Source: Methanosarcina barkeri str. Wiesmoor
Lineage (GTDB): Archaea; Halobacteriota; Methanosarcinia; Methanosarcinales; Methanosarcinaceae
DNA length: 64,000 nt
Assembly (NCBI RefSeq): GCF_000969985.1
Contig: NZ_CP009526.1
Location: forward strand, 3,782,001 to 3,846,000
Reading direction: 5' to 3'
The notes beneath the pieces were generated by a model that was not told the DNA's origin, searched no databases, and worked only from the letters and a program-made list of their open reading frames with translations. Numbering within the stretch: the first letter of the stretch is position 1; each line of letters opens with the position of its first letter. Below are positions 46,479 through 55,600 of the stretch, one piece after another. A program made the position numbers and the translations under genes.

Positions 46479-48386
46479 ATGAATAAATTGAAAATATTAA
46501 TGGTTTGTTTAACCTTGCTCCTGGTGGCGGCTGTTCTGCCGGCGCTGGGTTCAGACTGGCCTCAGTTCCAAAAAGACAAAGTACACAGCGGAGTTACAGG
46601 CGACAGCGCTCCGATAGCCGACCCTAACTCAACTATATCCTGGCAACATGATCACCCTGTTCCTTCCGGAGGTATGGGCGGGATTGACGAGAGTCCAATT
46701 GTGTATAATGGCTCCGTATATGCCGTTATAGCAGGAGGCAATCTTACTAAATATTCTCTGGATGGAACGGCAGCCGGAGGAAACTGGCCGGTTAGCTTTG
46801 TCACCAACCCTGATGATCTTGATTTTCAGCTTGCTACACCGGCAGCTAGTAATGGGCATATTTTTGTGGTAGATACCGGATACAACAGGTCTCTAGATTA
46901 TGACCTCTATGCTATCGATGCAACTACCGGAAGTGTATCTGGAAGGGTGCATGTAAATAACTCTACAGGCATTCAGTTTCTTACCCCAGTTACCTATGTA
47001 GAAGCCAGCAATGGGAGTAAATACGTTTTATTCGGTTCGGGGAACATGAGTGGCTGGACAATGCATGAAGGAGAGTACTACTGTTACAATGTCACTGACC
47101 CCGCCAATATGGAGATATGTTGGAATTATTCATCCCCAACAGGGCATTACTGGGCAGGTGCAGCAGTCATTGGAGATTATGCGGTTTTTGGAGATGATGC
47201 CGGCAATCTTGTTTCGATAAACTATAAGACGGGCGCGACTGTCAATGTAATCGACGCTTCAACGGTTTATGGCTTTGATGTGGGAAAAATCCGCTCGTCT
47301 GTGACTTACAGCGATGATGAGACCGCGATATTCAACAATGAGACCGGCAGGATATATTTCACTTCTTTTAATTCCACTGTTAATGGAAGTTGCTATGCGC
47401 TAGGCTTTAATGCCAGCACCGGTTCGTTCGTCGAAGACGACAATTGGAGTTCTTACATAGGATGCAGCACTTCCACTCCCGCATATTACAATGGCAGGAT
47501 CTATGTGTGTAACTATACCATCGATTACTCTATTCCTATTTATGAAGGTAATCTCTGGTGCCTTAACGAGTCCAATGGACATGATGATATCTGGAGTAAT
47601 CCCGCTTCTGTAGGCCCTGTTCAGAGCTCTCCAGCGGTATCAACTTTCTATGGTCCGGGAAACGAGTATATCTATGTCACCACAAACTATCCAACCGGCG
47701 GCATCTCCTGTGTGGATAGCGACGGAACTGAAGTCTGGAACGAAACTTCATCAGGAAGCAATCTCTACAGTCTGGCTGGAGCAGCCATTTCAGGCGGCTG
47801 GGTCTTCTACGGAAATGACAATGGATATCTCCACGGTCTTGCCAACTATACCCGCTACGACTTTAACGGAAGTACGGATATGTGGGCTTACAAGTACCAG
47901 GTGGATACCAAGCCTCCCAGCACTGCTACGGACCCGGCTATAGAGTTCTCGTCTGCCGAATATAATGCCATCAAAACGGATGACGATACTACTTACGCAT
48001 CTAGCCAAACAACTACTGATAGTTATTATGCTGCGCATCGGTTCGTGTTTAAGATTGATGACAATGAGGAACCGTGGATCATATCCAACAATGGTTCTAT
48101 CAATGTGACTTGGAACGGTAAAGCGTATTATAGTGTTGGTGGTACAAACGGTGCCACGCTGTACATATGGAACGGCACGGCATACGAATCTCTAGATGAC
48201 GACGCAAATGGTGTGAACGAATTTTCGTTGATTGGTGGAGTTACATCGAACATCGGCAACTACATTGATGGTTCAGGAAATGTGACCGTGCTGGTTGTAC
48301 AGAAGGATGAACAATCAAGCACTCCACCACCAGCAAAAGTATCACATATTAAGACAGATTATGTTAAACTGGTGGCAACACCATAA
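46479..48386 (+). CDS. Exported PQQ-type beta-propeller protein (paralogue of 36.2-kb gene)
   Basis: The 635-residue paralogue of the gene at 36226 has the same signal peptide (NKLKILMVCLTLLLVAAVLPAL), the mature start SDWPQFQKDKVHSGVTGDSA, a propeller with LTKYSLDGTAAGGNWP, YYCYNVTDPAN, NLVSINYKTGA and ISCVDSDGTEVW, and the same C-terminal beta-rich domain (HRFVFKIDDNEEPWI, GATLYIWNGTAYESLDDDAN, IKTDYVKLVATP). Both genes end with an identical VKLVATP and stop. The loops differ more than the strands, as expected for surface proteins diverging after a segmental duplication. It is preceded by the third tandem RNA leader and followed by another giant gene, repeating the arrangement of the 36-45-kb unit. 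Confidence 0.9.
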   Translation: MNKLKILMVCLTLLLVAAVLPALGSDWPQFQKDKVHSGVTGDSAPIADPNSTISWQHDHPVPSGGMGGIDESPIVYNGSVYAVIAGGNLTKYSLDGTAAGGNWPVSFVTNPDDLDFQLATPAASNGHIFVVDTGYNRSLDYDLYAIDATTGSVSGRVHVNNSTGIQFLTPVTYVEASNGSKYVLFGSGNMSGWTMHEGEYYCYNVTDPANMEICWNYSSPTGHYWAGAAVIGDYAVFGDDAGNLVSINYKTGATVNVIDASTVYGFDVGKIRSSVTYSDDETAIFNNETGRIYFTSFNSTVNGSCYALGFNASTGSFVEDDNWSSYIGCSTSTPAYYNGRIYVCNYTIDYSIPIYEGNLWCLNESNGHDDIWSNPASVGPVQSSPAVSTFYGPGNEYIYVTTNYPTGGISCVDSDGTEVWNETSSGSNLYSLAGAAISGGWVFYGNDNGYLHGLANYTRYDFNGSTDMWAYKYQVDTKPPSTATDPAIEFSSAEYNAIKTDDDTTYASSQTTTDSYYAAHRFVFKIDDNEEPWIISNNGSINVTWNGKAYYSVGGTNGATLYIWNGTAYESLDDDANGVNEFSLIGGVTSNIGNYIDGSGNVTVLVVQKDEQSSTPPPAKVSHIKTDYVKLVATP

Positions 48387-48410
48387 CATAATCTTTTTTC
48401 TTTTTCCCCG

Positions 48411-48521
48411 ACTTTCCGCAGGTGTGACAAGAAGCTATGGTGTGAATTGCAGAAACGCTACCTTTTCCATTTGAGGTAATCCTATTGTGACATGCATAAA
48501 TGGTAACTTTTGTGTGGTGAA
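48411..48521. repeat. 111-bp repeat, inverted copy at 54141-54254
   Basis: Begins ACTTTCCGCAGGTG and contains CTACCTTTTCCATTTGAG and GTGACATGCATAAA. The complement of 54141-54254 follows it closely. Both copies lie just behind the stop of a surface-protein gene and point away from it. The rest of 48522-48757 is AT-rich leader of the next gene. Confidence 0.75.
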
Positions 48522-48757
48522 GTTGAATAAGCAAAATTGCCCAAAAGATCCCTTCTGGAAATATATCCTATATTCGACATGTCGACATAATAATTTAAAC
48601 ATTTTTCTTGATTCTGTTTTTGAATTAATAATCTCTAACTGAAATCAGTTGATAACGTTTACATATACTTGAAATTTTGGCTATACCAGCAACCAATATG
48701 CTGGGACTCGTACCAAATTATATGATGCTAGAAGAAATAAAAGTGAGGAAGTAAGGT

Positions 48758-51700
48758 ATGAAAAAAATACATTATGTTTGTATGGTTGCACTGTTGAGCA
48801 CAATGATGCTGGCGGTTGCACCGGCATCGGCAACGACCTGGGATGTAAGCACGGTTTCTGAATTGCAGAATGCAGCGGCAAATGCAGGTGAAGGTGACAC
48901 AATTTTTGTGCATAATGGAAACTATACGCTTACAAGCACCCTTTATCTTTACAAGTCAAATATCACATTCACAGGAGAGAGCAAAGAAGGAGTAGTCCTC
49001 CTTAGAGACAATGATTTCATTACTATAGGTAGCAATGGTGGACCAGCACCCGGATGCATAGTTGAGAATATGACCTTACTAGGCGATATAACATCTACTA
49101 GTGGTGTGTTTGGTATCAGTGTGCGTTCTCCTGACTGTACATTAAGAAACTTAATTTTACGCGATATTCGCGATTGTGCAGTTATATCCTCTAACTCCGA
49201 AGATTGTAGTGGCCTTATTATAAGCAACTGCACATTTGACAACTCCGGGACCGAAAATTTTGCAATCAGTATTCTAGCCACCAATTCGATCATCGAGAAT
49301 AATGTTATAAAAAATAATCAGTATGCTTATGGCCCCCTTTGTGTTCAAGCTCAAAACGTAACGGTTTCAAACAACCTTTTCATGAATAATCCATATGCCT
49401 TTTATCTGGTTTACGCAGATAACTCATTAGTCTCTGGAAATAACATGGTGTCAACTGGAAATATTCTCATATATGACCCCGGGGAAGCTATAGTATGGCA
49501 GCTCAATAATTTCAGTGAAAGTATTGTGTCAAACGAATGGGCCGGGCCATTACCATCCGTAACTTACTGGAACTCCACCGAGCCAGTAGAGTACACCTAC
49601 AACGGTGCGACCTACACCGGTTACCCGGGCAACTACTGGGGTGCTGCTTACACAGGCACCGACGCTGATGGCAACGGGATAGGAGATACGCCTTACGAAG
49701 TACCCGGCGGTTTAGGCACTGACTATTCCCCACTAATATCTCCAAAAGAGAACTACGAGATCCTGGAACCCCCTGTCGCCAACTTCAATGCAGCCCCACT
49801 TTCCGGAAATGTACCTCTCGCAGTCCAGTTCACAGACCAGTCCACAGGCAGTGGGATTTCAAGCTGGACCTGGGACTTTGACGGGGACGGAAACGTGGAC
49901 TCAACCGAGCAGAACCCGAGCCACACCTACAACAGCACAGGGACTTACACAGTCAACCTGACGGTCACAGGCCAACTGGGTTCGGACAGCAAAACAAAGG
50001 CTGACTGTATCACCGTAAGAGAACCGGCAGAACCTCCCATCGCTGACTTCAGTGCAGACCCCCTTTCCGGACCTATACCCCTGGAAGTCCAGTTCACTGA
50101 CCTTTCCACAGGCGAAGGGATAGACAGCTGGAGCTGGGACTTTGATTCCAACGGAACTGTGGATTCCACAGAGCAGAACCCCACCTTTACTTACAGTGAA
50201 ATCGGCAACTACACCGTAACCCTGAACGTTACCGGAACAGGCGGAAGCGACAGCAAAGTAAAGGCGGATTACATCGTAAGCGAAGAAGCCGAACCCGCAT
50301 TCCCGACTGCAGGCTTTTCGGCCAGCGCCAGAGACGGGGCAGTACCTTTCACGGTCAAATTCACCGACAGTTCAGAAAACACCATTGACTGGGCCTGGGA
50401 CTTTGACGGGGACGGAAACGTGGACTCAACCGAGCAGAACCCGCTTTACACCTACTACACGGAAGGCAACTACACCGTCAAATTGACCGCAAGCAACGGA
50501 AACGGCAGTGATGTCCTGGAAATTCCGGACATGATCACGGTTGCTTCGGAAAGGCCCGCACCTCCTGATGACTCCTGGTACCAGTTCCACGGAAAGGTTG
50601 ACCACCTCGGTTACTCCGAAAACGGACCCAAGACCAACCGGACCGAGTGGATAAGTGAGAGTGTTACTGATGCTATCGGCAGTTCTTCTCCTGTTGTGGC
50701 TGAAGGGAAGATCTTTGTGATCTGCGGCGGAGCAGAAATAGAAGAAGAAACGACAGGCATCGTTCAGTTAGTAGCCCTGAACGAGTCTACAGGAGACATA
50801 GCCTGGAATACCAGTATCCCGGAAACCGTATACGGTTCGTGGGCTTCCCCTGCTTATGATGACGGCATGGTCTTTACAGCAACCGGCCCTGAACTTGGCT
50901 GTTACAACGCCGAAACAGGAGAAAAAATCTGGTGCTTCAATGATACTGTGGGAACTCTGGGTGCGGTTAATGGCGGGCCTGCTATCGCGGACGGGATGGT
51001 GATCTTCAGTGACTGGGACGGGCACCATTATTACTGTCTTGACGAGTACACCGGATACCTGCTATGGAGTTTTGTAGTGGTAGGAGACGCTCAGTCCGTA
51101 CCTGCCTATGCAGACGGGAAGTTCTACCTGACAGGCTGGACTTACACGCAGGGGTATGCTTACTGCGTGGACGCGACAACCGGGGAACAGCTCTGGACAA
51201 TTAATGTCGAACGCAGCTTCTGCGGGTCCCCTGCCTATAAAGACGGGGTCCTCTACCTGACAACCTACAACTTCTCTGGAGACGGTGACCTCTTTGCCCT
51301 GAACGCTACGGACGGGAGCATAATCTGGCAGCAGACCGTCCAGAGGACGGACTCGACCCCGGCTCTTGCCTATGGAAATGTTTATGTTAGCGGAGGGTGC
51401 AGTGGTTTTAGCGACAAGGAAACCTACTGTTTTAATGCGACTACAGGCGAACCTGTCTGGTCAATCCCCTCAATCGGAGACTGGACCTGGTCGGTAGCTG
51501 TCGCCGATGGGCTCGCTTATGTGGGAGGTTATGCTCTGGATGCCTTTACAGGGGATGTCGTCTGGAATTCTCCTTATGGCGGCGGTACTCCGGCACTTTC
51601 AGACGGTATGTTTTTCAGTATAGGGAGCAGTAAGAAAGTCTATGCCTTCAAGGACTCACTCTCTTCACCTATTGCCAACTTCTCTGCAGACATGACATCA

Positions 51701-52660
51701 GGCAATGCACCATTGACAGTCAATTTCACCGACCAATCCACAGGTACACCGACCTCCTGGCTCTGGGACTTCGGGGATGGTACTAACGTTACCGAGCAGA
51801 ACCCTGCTCACACTTACACTGCAACCGGTACCTACACTGTCAACCTTACGGTTTCCAACGAGGATGGAAGCGATTCGGAGGTAAAAACTGGGTACATTAA
51901 GGTCTCCAGTCAATCTTCAGCAAAGCCAGTAGCTGCATTTTCTGCATCTCCTACTTCAGGAAAAACACCATTAAACGTTACCTTTACTGACACAAGCACT
52001 GGATCCCCAACTTCCTGGTTCTGGAACTTTGGAGACGGGTCAAAGTCATTCCTACAGAATCCGGTTCACAAGTATTCTAAGGCAGGAACATATACTGTTA
52101 ACTTGACAGTAAAGAATGCTAAAGGCAAGAACACGGTAACAAAAACACAATATATAAAAGTGATAACAAAACCTGTGGCAAACTTTTCTGCGAGTCCAAC
52201 ATCAGGAAAAGCACCATTAAAGGTTACTTTTACTGACACAAGCACAGGAATACCTGCTAAATGGAGATGGGACTTTGGAGACGGAGCAAAGTCATTCCAA
52301 CAGAATCCGATTCATAAGTATTCTAAGGCAGGAACATATACTGTTAACTTGACAGTAAAGAATGCTAAAGGCAAGAACACGGTAACAAAAACAGAATATA
52401 TAAAAGTGATAACAAAACCTGTGGCAAACTTTTCTGCGAGTCCAACATCAGGAAAAGCACCATTAAAGGTTACTTTTACTGACACAAGCACAGGAATACC
52501 TGCTAAATGGAGATGGGACTTTGGAGATGGATCAGATTCATTCCACCAGAACCCGATTCACAAGTATTCAAAGGCAGGAACATATACTGTTAACTTAACA
52601 GTAAAGAATGTTAAAGGCAGCAACACGGTAACAAAAACAGAATATATAAAAATTACATAA
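48758..52660 (+). CDS. Giant beta-helix/PKD/PQQ surface protein
   Basis: A 1300-residue protein with signal peptide (KKIHYVCMVALLSTMMLAVA, cleavage after ATT or ASA), beta-helix (about 25-330; CTLRNLILRDIRDCAVIS, NSIIENNVIKNNQYA), three PKD domains (340-605), one PQQ propeller (615-965; starts DDSWYQFHGKVDHLGYSE) and four C-terminal PKD domains. It is a shortened relative of the gene at 38646, lacking the first propeller and second beta-helix. AAGTAAGG lies before the ATG. The last PKD units match those at 34.5-35.2 and 44.5-45.5 kb almost exactly in DNA. No C-terminal anchor is present. A degenerate PKD fragment follows 60 bp downstream. Confidence 0.92.
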   Translation: MKKIHYVCMVALLSTMMLAVAPASATTWDVSTVSELQNAAANAGEGDTIFVHNGNYTLTSTLYLYKSNITFTGESKEGVVLLRDNDFITIGSNGGPAPGCIVENMTLLGDITSTSGVFGISVRSPDCTLRNLILRDIRDCAVISSNSEDCSGLIISNCTFDNSGTENFAISILATNSIIENNVIKNNQYAYGPLCVQAQNVTVSNNLFMNNPYAFYLVYADNSLVSGNNMVSTGNILIYDPGEAIVWQLNNFSESIVSNEWAGPLPSVTYWNSTEPVEYTYNGATYTGYPGNYWGAAYTGTDADGNGIGDTPYEVPGGLGTDYSPLISPKENYEILEPPVANFNAAPLSGNVPLAVQFTDQSTGSGISSWTWDFDGDGNVDSTEQNPSHTYNSTGTYTVNLTVTGQLGSDSKTKADCITVREPAEPPIADFSADPLSGPIPLEVQFTDLSTGEGIDSWSWDFDSNGTVDSTEQNPTFTYSEIGNYTVTLNVTGTGGSDSKVKADYIVSEEAEPAFPTAGFSASARDGAVPFTVKFTDSSENTIDWAWDFDGDGNVDSTEQNPLYTYYTEGNYTVKLTASNGNGSDVLEIPDMITVASERPAPPDDSWYQFHGKVDHLGYSENGPKTNRTEWISESVTDAIGSSSPVVAEGKIFVICGGAEIEEETTGIVQLVALNESTGDIAWNTSIPETVYGSWASPAYDDGMVFTATGPELGCYNAETGEKIWCFNDTVGTLGAVNGGPAIADGMVIFSDWDGHHYYCLDEYTGYLLWSFVVVGDAQSVPAYADGKFYLTGWTYTQGYAYCVDATTGEQLWTINVERSFCGSPAYKDGVLYLTTYNFSGDGDLFALNATDGSIIWQQTVQRTDSTPALAYGNVYVSGGCSGFSDKETYCFNATTGEPVWSIPSIGDWTWSVAVADGLAYVGGYALDAFTGDVVWNSPYGGGTPALSDGMFFSIGSSKKVYAFKDSLSSPIANFSADMTSGNAPLTVNFTDQSTGTPTSWLWDFGDGTNVTEQNPAHTYTATGTYTVNLTVSNEDGSDSEVKTGYIKVSSQSSAKPVAAFSASPTSGKTPLNVTFTDTSTGSPTSWFWNFGDGSKSFLQNPVHKYSKAGTYTVNLTVKNAKGKNTVTKTQYIKVITKPVANFSASPTSGKAPLKVTFTDTSTGIPAKWRWDFGDGAKSFQQNPIHKYSKAGTYTVNLTVKNAKGKNTVTKTEYIKVITKPVANFSASPTSGKAPLKVTFTDTSTGIPAKWRWDFGDGSDSFHQNPIHKYSKAGTYTVNLTVKNVKGSNTVTKTEYIKIT

Positions 52661-52721
52661 AATTGTAACAAAAACAGTTGCTTAATTCTCTGCAACTCAA
52701 ACATCTAAAAAACTTCATAAG

Positions 52722-52880
52722 CGATAGGATTTGCTGACAAAAGTACAGGCTCACCAACTTCCTAGAAATGGAGTTTTTTAGATGGAACAACTTCAATAGA
52801 AAAAAATCCAGAACGTCAGTACTTGAAGGGAGGAAACTATAAGAAATGAATAAACCTTAGATTAAAAAAGAGAAAAAATC
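52722..52880 (+). pseudogene. Remnant of a PKD domain
   Basis: The forward frame reads IGFADKSTGSPTS, then a TAG where the PKD consensus has Trp, then KWSFLDGTTSIEKNPERQYL and KGGNYKK before a stop. It resembles a PKD domain (TDxSTGxPTSWxWxFGDG...NPxHTY) and its sequence is not one of the recently homogenised units, so it is the tail of a different, lost surface gene. Confidence 0.7.
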
Positions 52881-53034
52881 AAGGCTAAAGGGTTGAGAGA
52901 TCATTGGCAAAGTCTGACAAAACAATTCTTTGGCCCTGTTGACCAGAGTTGAAGGCCAACTTTGGAATGAAAATAAGAACTCTTTGCCCAACTCTCAATT
53001 ATTCTCTGCATTTTCTTCAATTATCTAGAATAAC

Positions 53035-53140
53035 GGTTAGCCTGCCACTTCAAGGAGTCCGAATTCCTTTCCTGGGTACACCACTTATGGGTACACAGGT
53101 TCCGCACAGGCTAACCTAACCCCTATGAAAACATAGGAGG
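53035..53140 (+). promoter_or_regulatory. Structured RNA motif, copy G (orphan)
   Basis: Closing helix GGTTAGCCTG (53035-53044) perfectly complementary to CAGGCTAACC (53107-53116); hairpin AAGGA-loop TCCGAA-TCCTT; hairpin CCTG/CAGG with GTAC pairs; TTCCGC; perfect hairpin CCTATG-AAAA-CATAGG followed by AGG. Only an ACG and then TAG follow in frame, so no gene is attached any more. Confidence 0.8.
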
Positions 53141-53229
53141 ATTTATATAACGAAATAGAGAAATATATCTTTTTCGGTAACTACAGTAGTCCGATTGAGG
53201 ATCTCAAATTAGCTTTTAAAACTCTAATT

Positions 53230-53775
53230 TAATAGATATCGAGAAAAAGTACCTTTACTTGTTCCAGAATAAGTTTAGCTCCATCTCGATCTTGAATATT
53301 CGCTGAATGAACTATAACTATCAACAATAGTCCTATTGTATCCACCAGAATATGGCGCTTCCTTCCTTTAATTTTCTTGGCGGCATCATAGCGCCACGTA
53401 TTCCTGGAGTTTCTGTAGTTTTAACGAATTGACTATATAAAATAGCTGTACTAGGTTCTGATTCTTTGCCATATGTAATTCTCAGTTCAGTTCTCAGTGC
53501 AGCATTCATACGTTCCTAAAATCCAGTAAGTCGCTAAAAACGGAAATAGTGGTACATAGTTTTCCACGGTGGAAATTCGTGGGATAGCATTCGCCAGGCA
53601 CAACCAAACGTAACAAATAAAATACGGCATTCAAGACTTCGCGATAAGGATGAAAGCGTTTTCTACCTTTGTTCGTCCTAGAATTATGGAAATAAAGTTT
53701 GATTAATTCCCATTCTAGATCAAATAAATCACTAGGATAAGGAATTCTTTTAGTTTGTTCAGATCCTAGTGTCAT
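53230..53775 (-). pseudogene. Decayed IS5-type (IS427 group) transposase
   Basis: Minus strand. The N-terminal part from ATG 53775 (IPYPSDLFDLEWELIKLYF, HPYREVLNAVFYLLR) is the DUF4096 region of IS427-group transposases. A later segment in other frames has MNAALRTELRITYGKESEPS, then [20 protein letters not shown] and [16 protein letters not shown], the DDE-domain start of the same family. At least two frameshifts and an internal gap separate them, and the catalytic C-terminus is missing. Terminal inverted repeats were not identified. Confidence 0.8.
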
Positions 53776-54304
53776 GGCAACTTAATTATGATACGTTAAT
53801 ACATAGACAACACCTCATTCGTAGCCCTTTTCTTAAATATAATGATTCATAACTAAATTCCTTAGACACTAGCGAACAATATGATTACGTGTAGTATTTA
53901 ATTTTAAGACGGCCTTTTAGAAGCCATCTATAAACCGAGAATCATATGTCCATTTGCTATAATGTCCGCAGACCCACTATGTCCTGATTCTGAACCTTTT
54001 GGTTTAAGCGTGCCAACCTGCTTTCGCTTATTCGACTTCACAATTCTTATGATGGTTCGTTCACTTTACGTTCTTCATAGTATTCTTATCCTAACCAATT
54101 ATCAAAGCCAGGTTCCTTGAGTCCTTGATATTGTCGTGTGAGCTTTACACAAACGTTACCATTTTATGCATGTCACAGTAAGATTATCTCAAATGGAAAA
54201 GGTAGCGTGGAAACGTAATTCATATTATAGCTCCTTGTAGCACCTGCGGAAAGTGAGTTACAAGACCACTCACCTGTTAGCTTGTAACAAGTACTGGTCC
54301 TTCA
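53776..54304. other. Gene-free stretch with inverted copy of the 111-bp repeat
   Basis: Contains the second copy of the 48.4-kb repeat (54141-54254, opposite orientation) and a perfect 8-bp hairpin GTTACAAG/CTTGTAAC at about 54257-54288, which could end the transcript of the minus gene that stops at 54305. No coding frame is supported. Confidence 0.55.
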
Positions 54305-55522
54305 TCAAATCCCTCTCCTTTTTAAAATGGTAGCAGAAACTGTAAATCCTACACCGACAAAAAAAGTGCAAAATCCGGGACTGGCTTTTGCATCTTTATC
54401 TTCTTCGTTTTCACTTTCAGGAGAAGACTTAGTCTGTATGTCTTGAGAATTGGATTCCACATCATCTGCTTTGTTGATTTTGGTTGAAGATTCGATAGTC
54501 TCCCCGGTTATCGCAAATGAAGAGAAACCGGAGGTTTTTGCTTCAAAATAAAAATATTCATCTCCTTCACGTACTCTGGCGCTTGAAAGTGAGTTCCATG
54601 TATCATCTACAAAGTGTTGAAGAGCGATTGAATCCACATCAATGTTGTTTTCTTTGACCCATGATTTACTTACCCTGAAACCTACAACTGAATTGTCAAT
54701 ATTTTCCTGGGTTGCAAAACCTCCGTTTCCTACCCAAATATTCAGGTAATGATAAATATTTCCTTCAGGTTCGGTTGTAGTTAGCGTTGATTTTTCTTTC
54801 AGTTCTTCAACAATAGTGGTGATTTTTCCTGCACTCTTTTTAGCATCAAATTCTACATAAGTAACTGGAGTAGCTTCCTCAGGAAACTTAAATTCAATAT
54901 GATTTCCATTTGTAACGAACTGTTGGGAAAGTTCCTTGTTCTTAACATTACTAGCAGGTTCGGGAGAACCTCCACCTCCACCAGAAGACGAGCCATGGGA
55001 AGAGCCACCAGAGACACCAGAGTCATCAGAGCCGTCAGAGCCGTCAGAGCCGTCAGAGCCGTCAGAACCATCAGAGCCATCAGAGACACCAGAGACACCA
55101 GAGCTCCCGGAAGAATCGTTGGAAGTGAAACTAACCACATTTATATGGACCGGAACTCTTATTCCTGTCATCACTTCGGTTCCGGACGTTGGCTGAACCA
55201 AAATTTTACAGTCCACATCGGTTTCTGCAGAAGAAGGTACAGTAACTGTTACTTTTACCTCCTTGTTTTCCCCTGACTGCAGGCTGAAAGAAGAGGAGGG
55301 CATAGAGAACCAGCTTTCATATGTAGAATTATCGATATTGATCTCATAACTTGCAGTTTCACTGCCAGTATTAATCACGTATAACAGTTGTTCTTCCTGA
55401 GCCCCGGGATTAAGCTCGAAACTCATCTTTCCGGGACTGACTCCAATCCCGATATCTGCTGCAGATGCAGCTTGTAACGATATGAGAAATATGGTCATGA
55501 GTACTGCTATTTTTTTGAGCAT
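54305..55522 (-). CDS. PGF-pre-PGF domain surface protein
   Basis: ATG 55522 is preceded by GAGGT 8-9 nt upstream; a longer frame lacks this. The protein has a signal peptide (KKIAVLMTIFLISLQAASA), a beta-sandwich of about 110 residues with NEW3/COG1470-like features (SPGKMSFELNPGAQEEQLL, FSLQSGENKEVKVTVTVP), a Ser/Asp/Gly-rich linker with SDG repeated (9-bp units), a PGF-pre-PGF domain (IEFKFPEEATPVTYVEFD, then VGFRVSKSWVKENNIDVDSI, FFYFE-like strand) and a C-terminal SPGF motif with a hydrophobic stretch and KRR. PGF-CTERM proteins are processed by archaeosortase A and lipid-anchored at the S-layer. It follows the PQQ gene by 78 bp on the same strand, so the two likely form an operon. Confidence 0.9.
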   Translation of the reverse strand: MLKKIAVLMTIFLISLQAASAADIGIGVSPGKMSFELNPGAQEEQLLYVINTGSETASYEINIDNSTYESWFSMPSSSFSLQSGENKEVKVTVTVPSSAETDVDCKILVQPTSGTEVMTGIRVPVHINVVSFTSNDSSGSSGVSGVSDGSDGSDGSDGSDGSDGSDDSGVSGGSSHGSSSGGGGGSPEPASNVKNKELSQQFVTNGNHIEFKFPEEATPVTYVEFDAKKSAGKITTIVEELKEKSTLTTTEPEGNIYHYLNIWVGNGGFATQENIDNSVVGFRVSKSWVKENNIDVDSIALQHFVDDTWNSLSSARVREGDEYFYFEAKTSGFSSFAITGETIESSTKINKADDVESNSQDIQTKSSPESENEEDKDAKASPGFCTFFVGVGFTVSATILKRRGI

Positions 55523-55600
55523 TTTATGTACCTCAAAGTGTTTTTTATCTAACATTTCATACTTTTTCCACAACTTAAATATGGAAAGAGGACAGGTATT

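Noticed and set aside
54899-55276. Plus-strand frames with SEP or RAV repeats
   Set aside because: They mirror the 9-bp SDG repeat of the PGF-pre-PGF gene on the minus strand.
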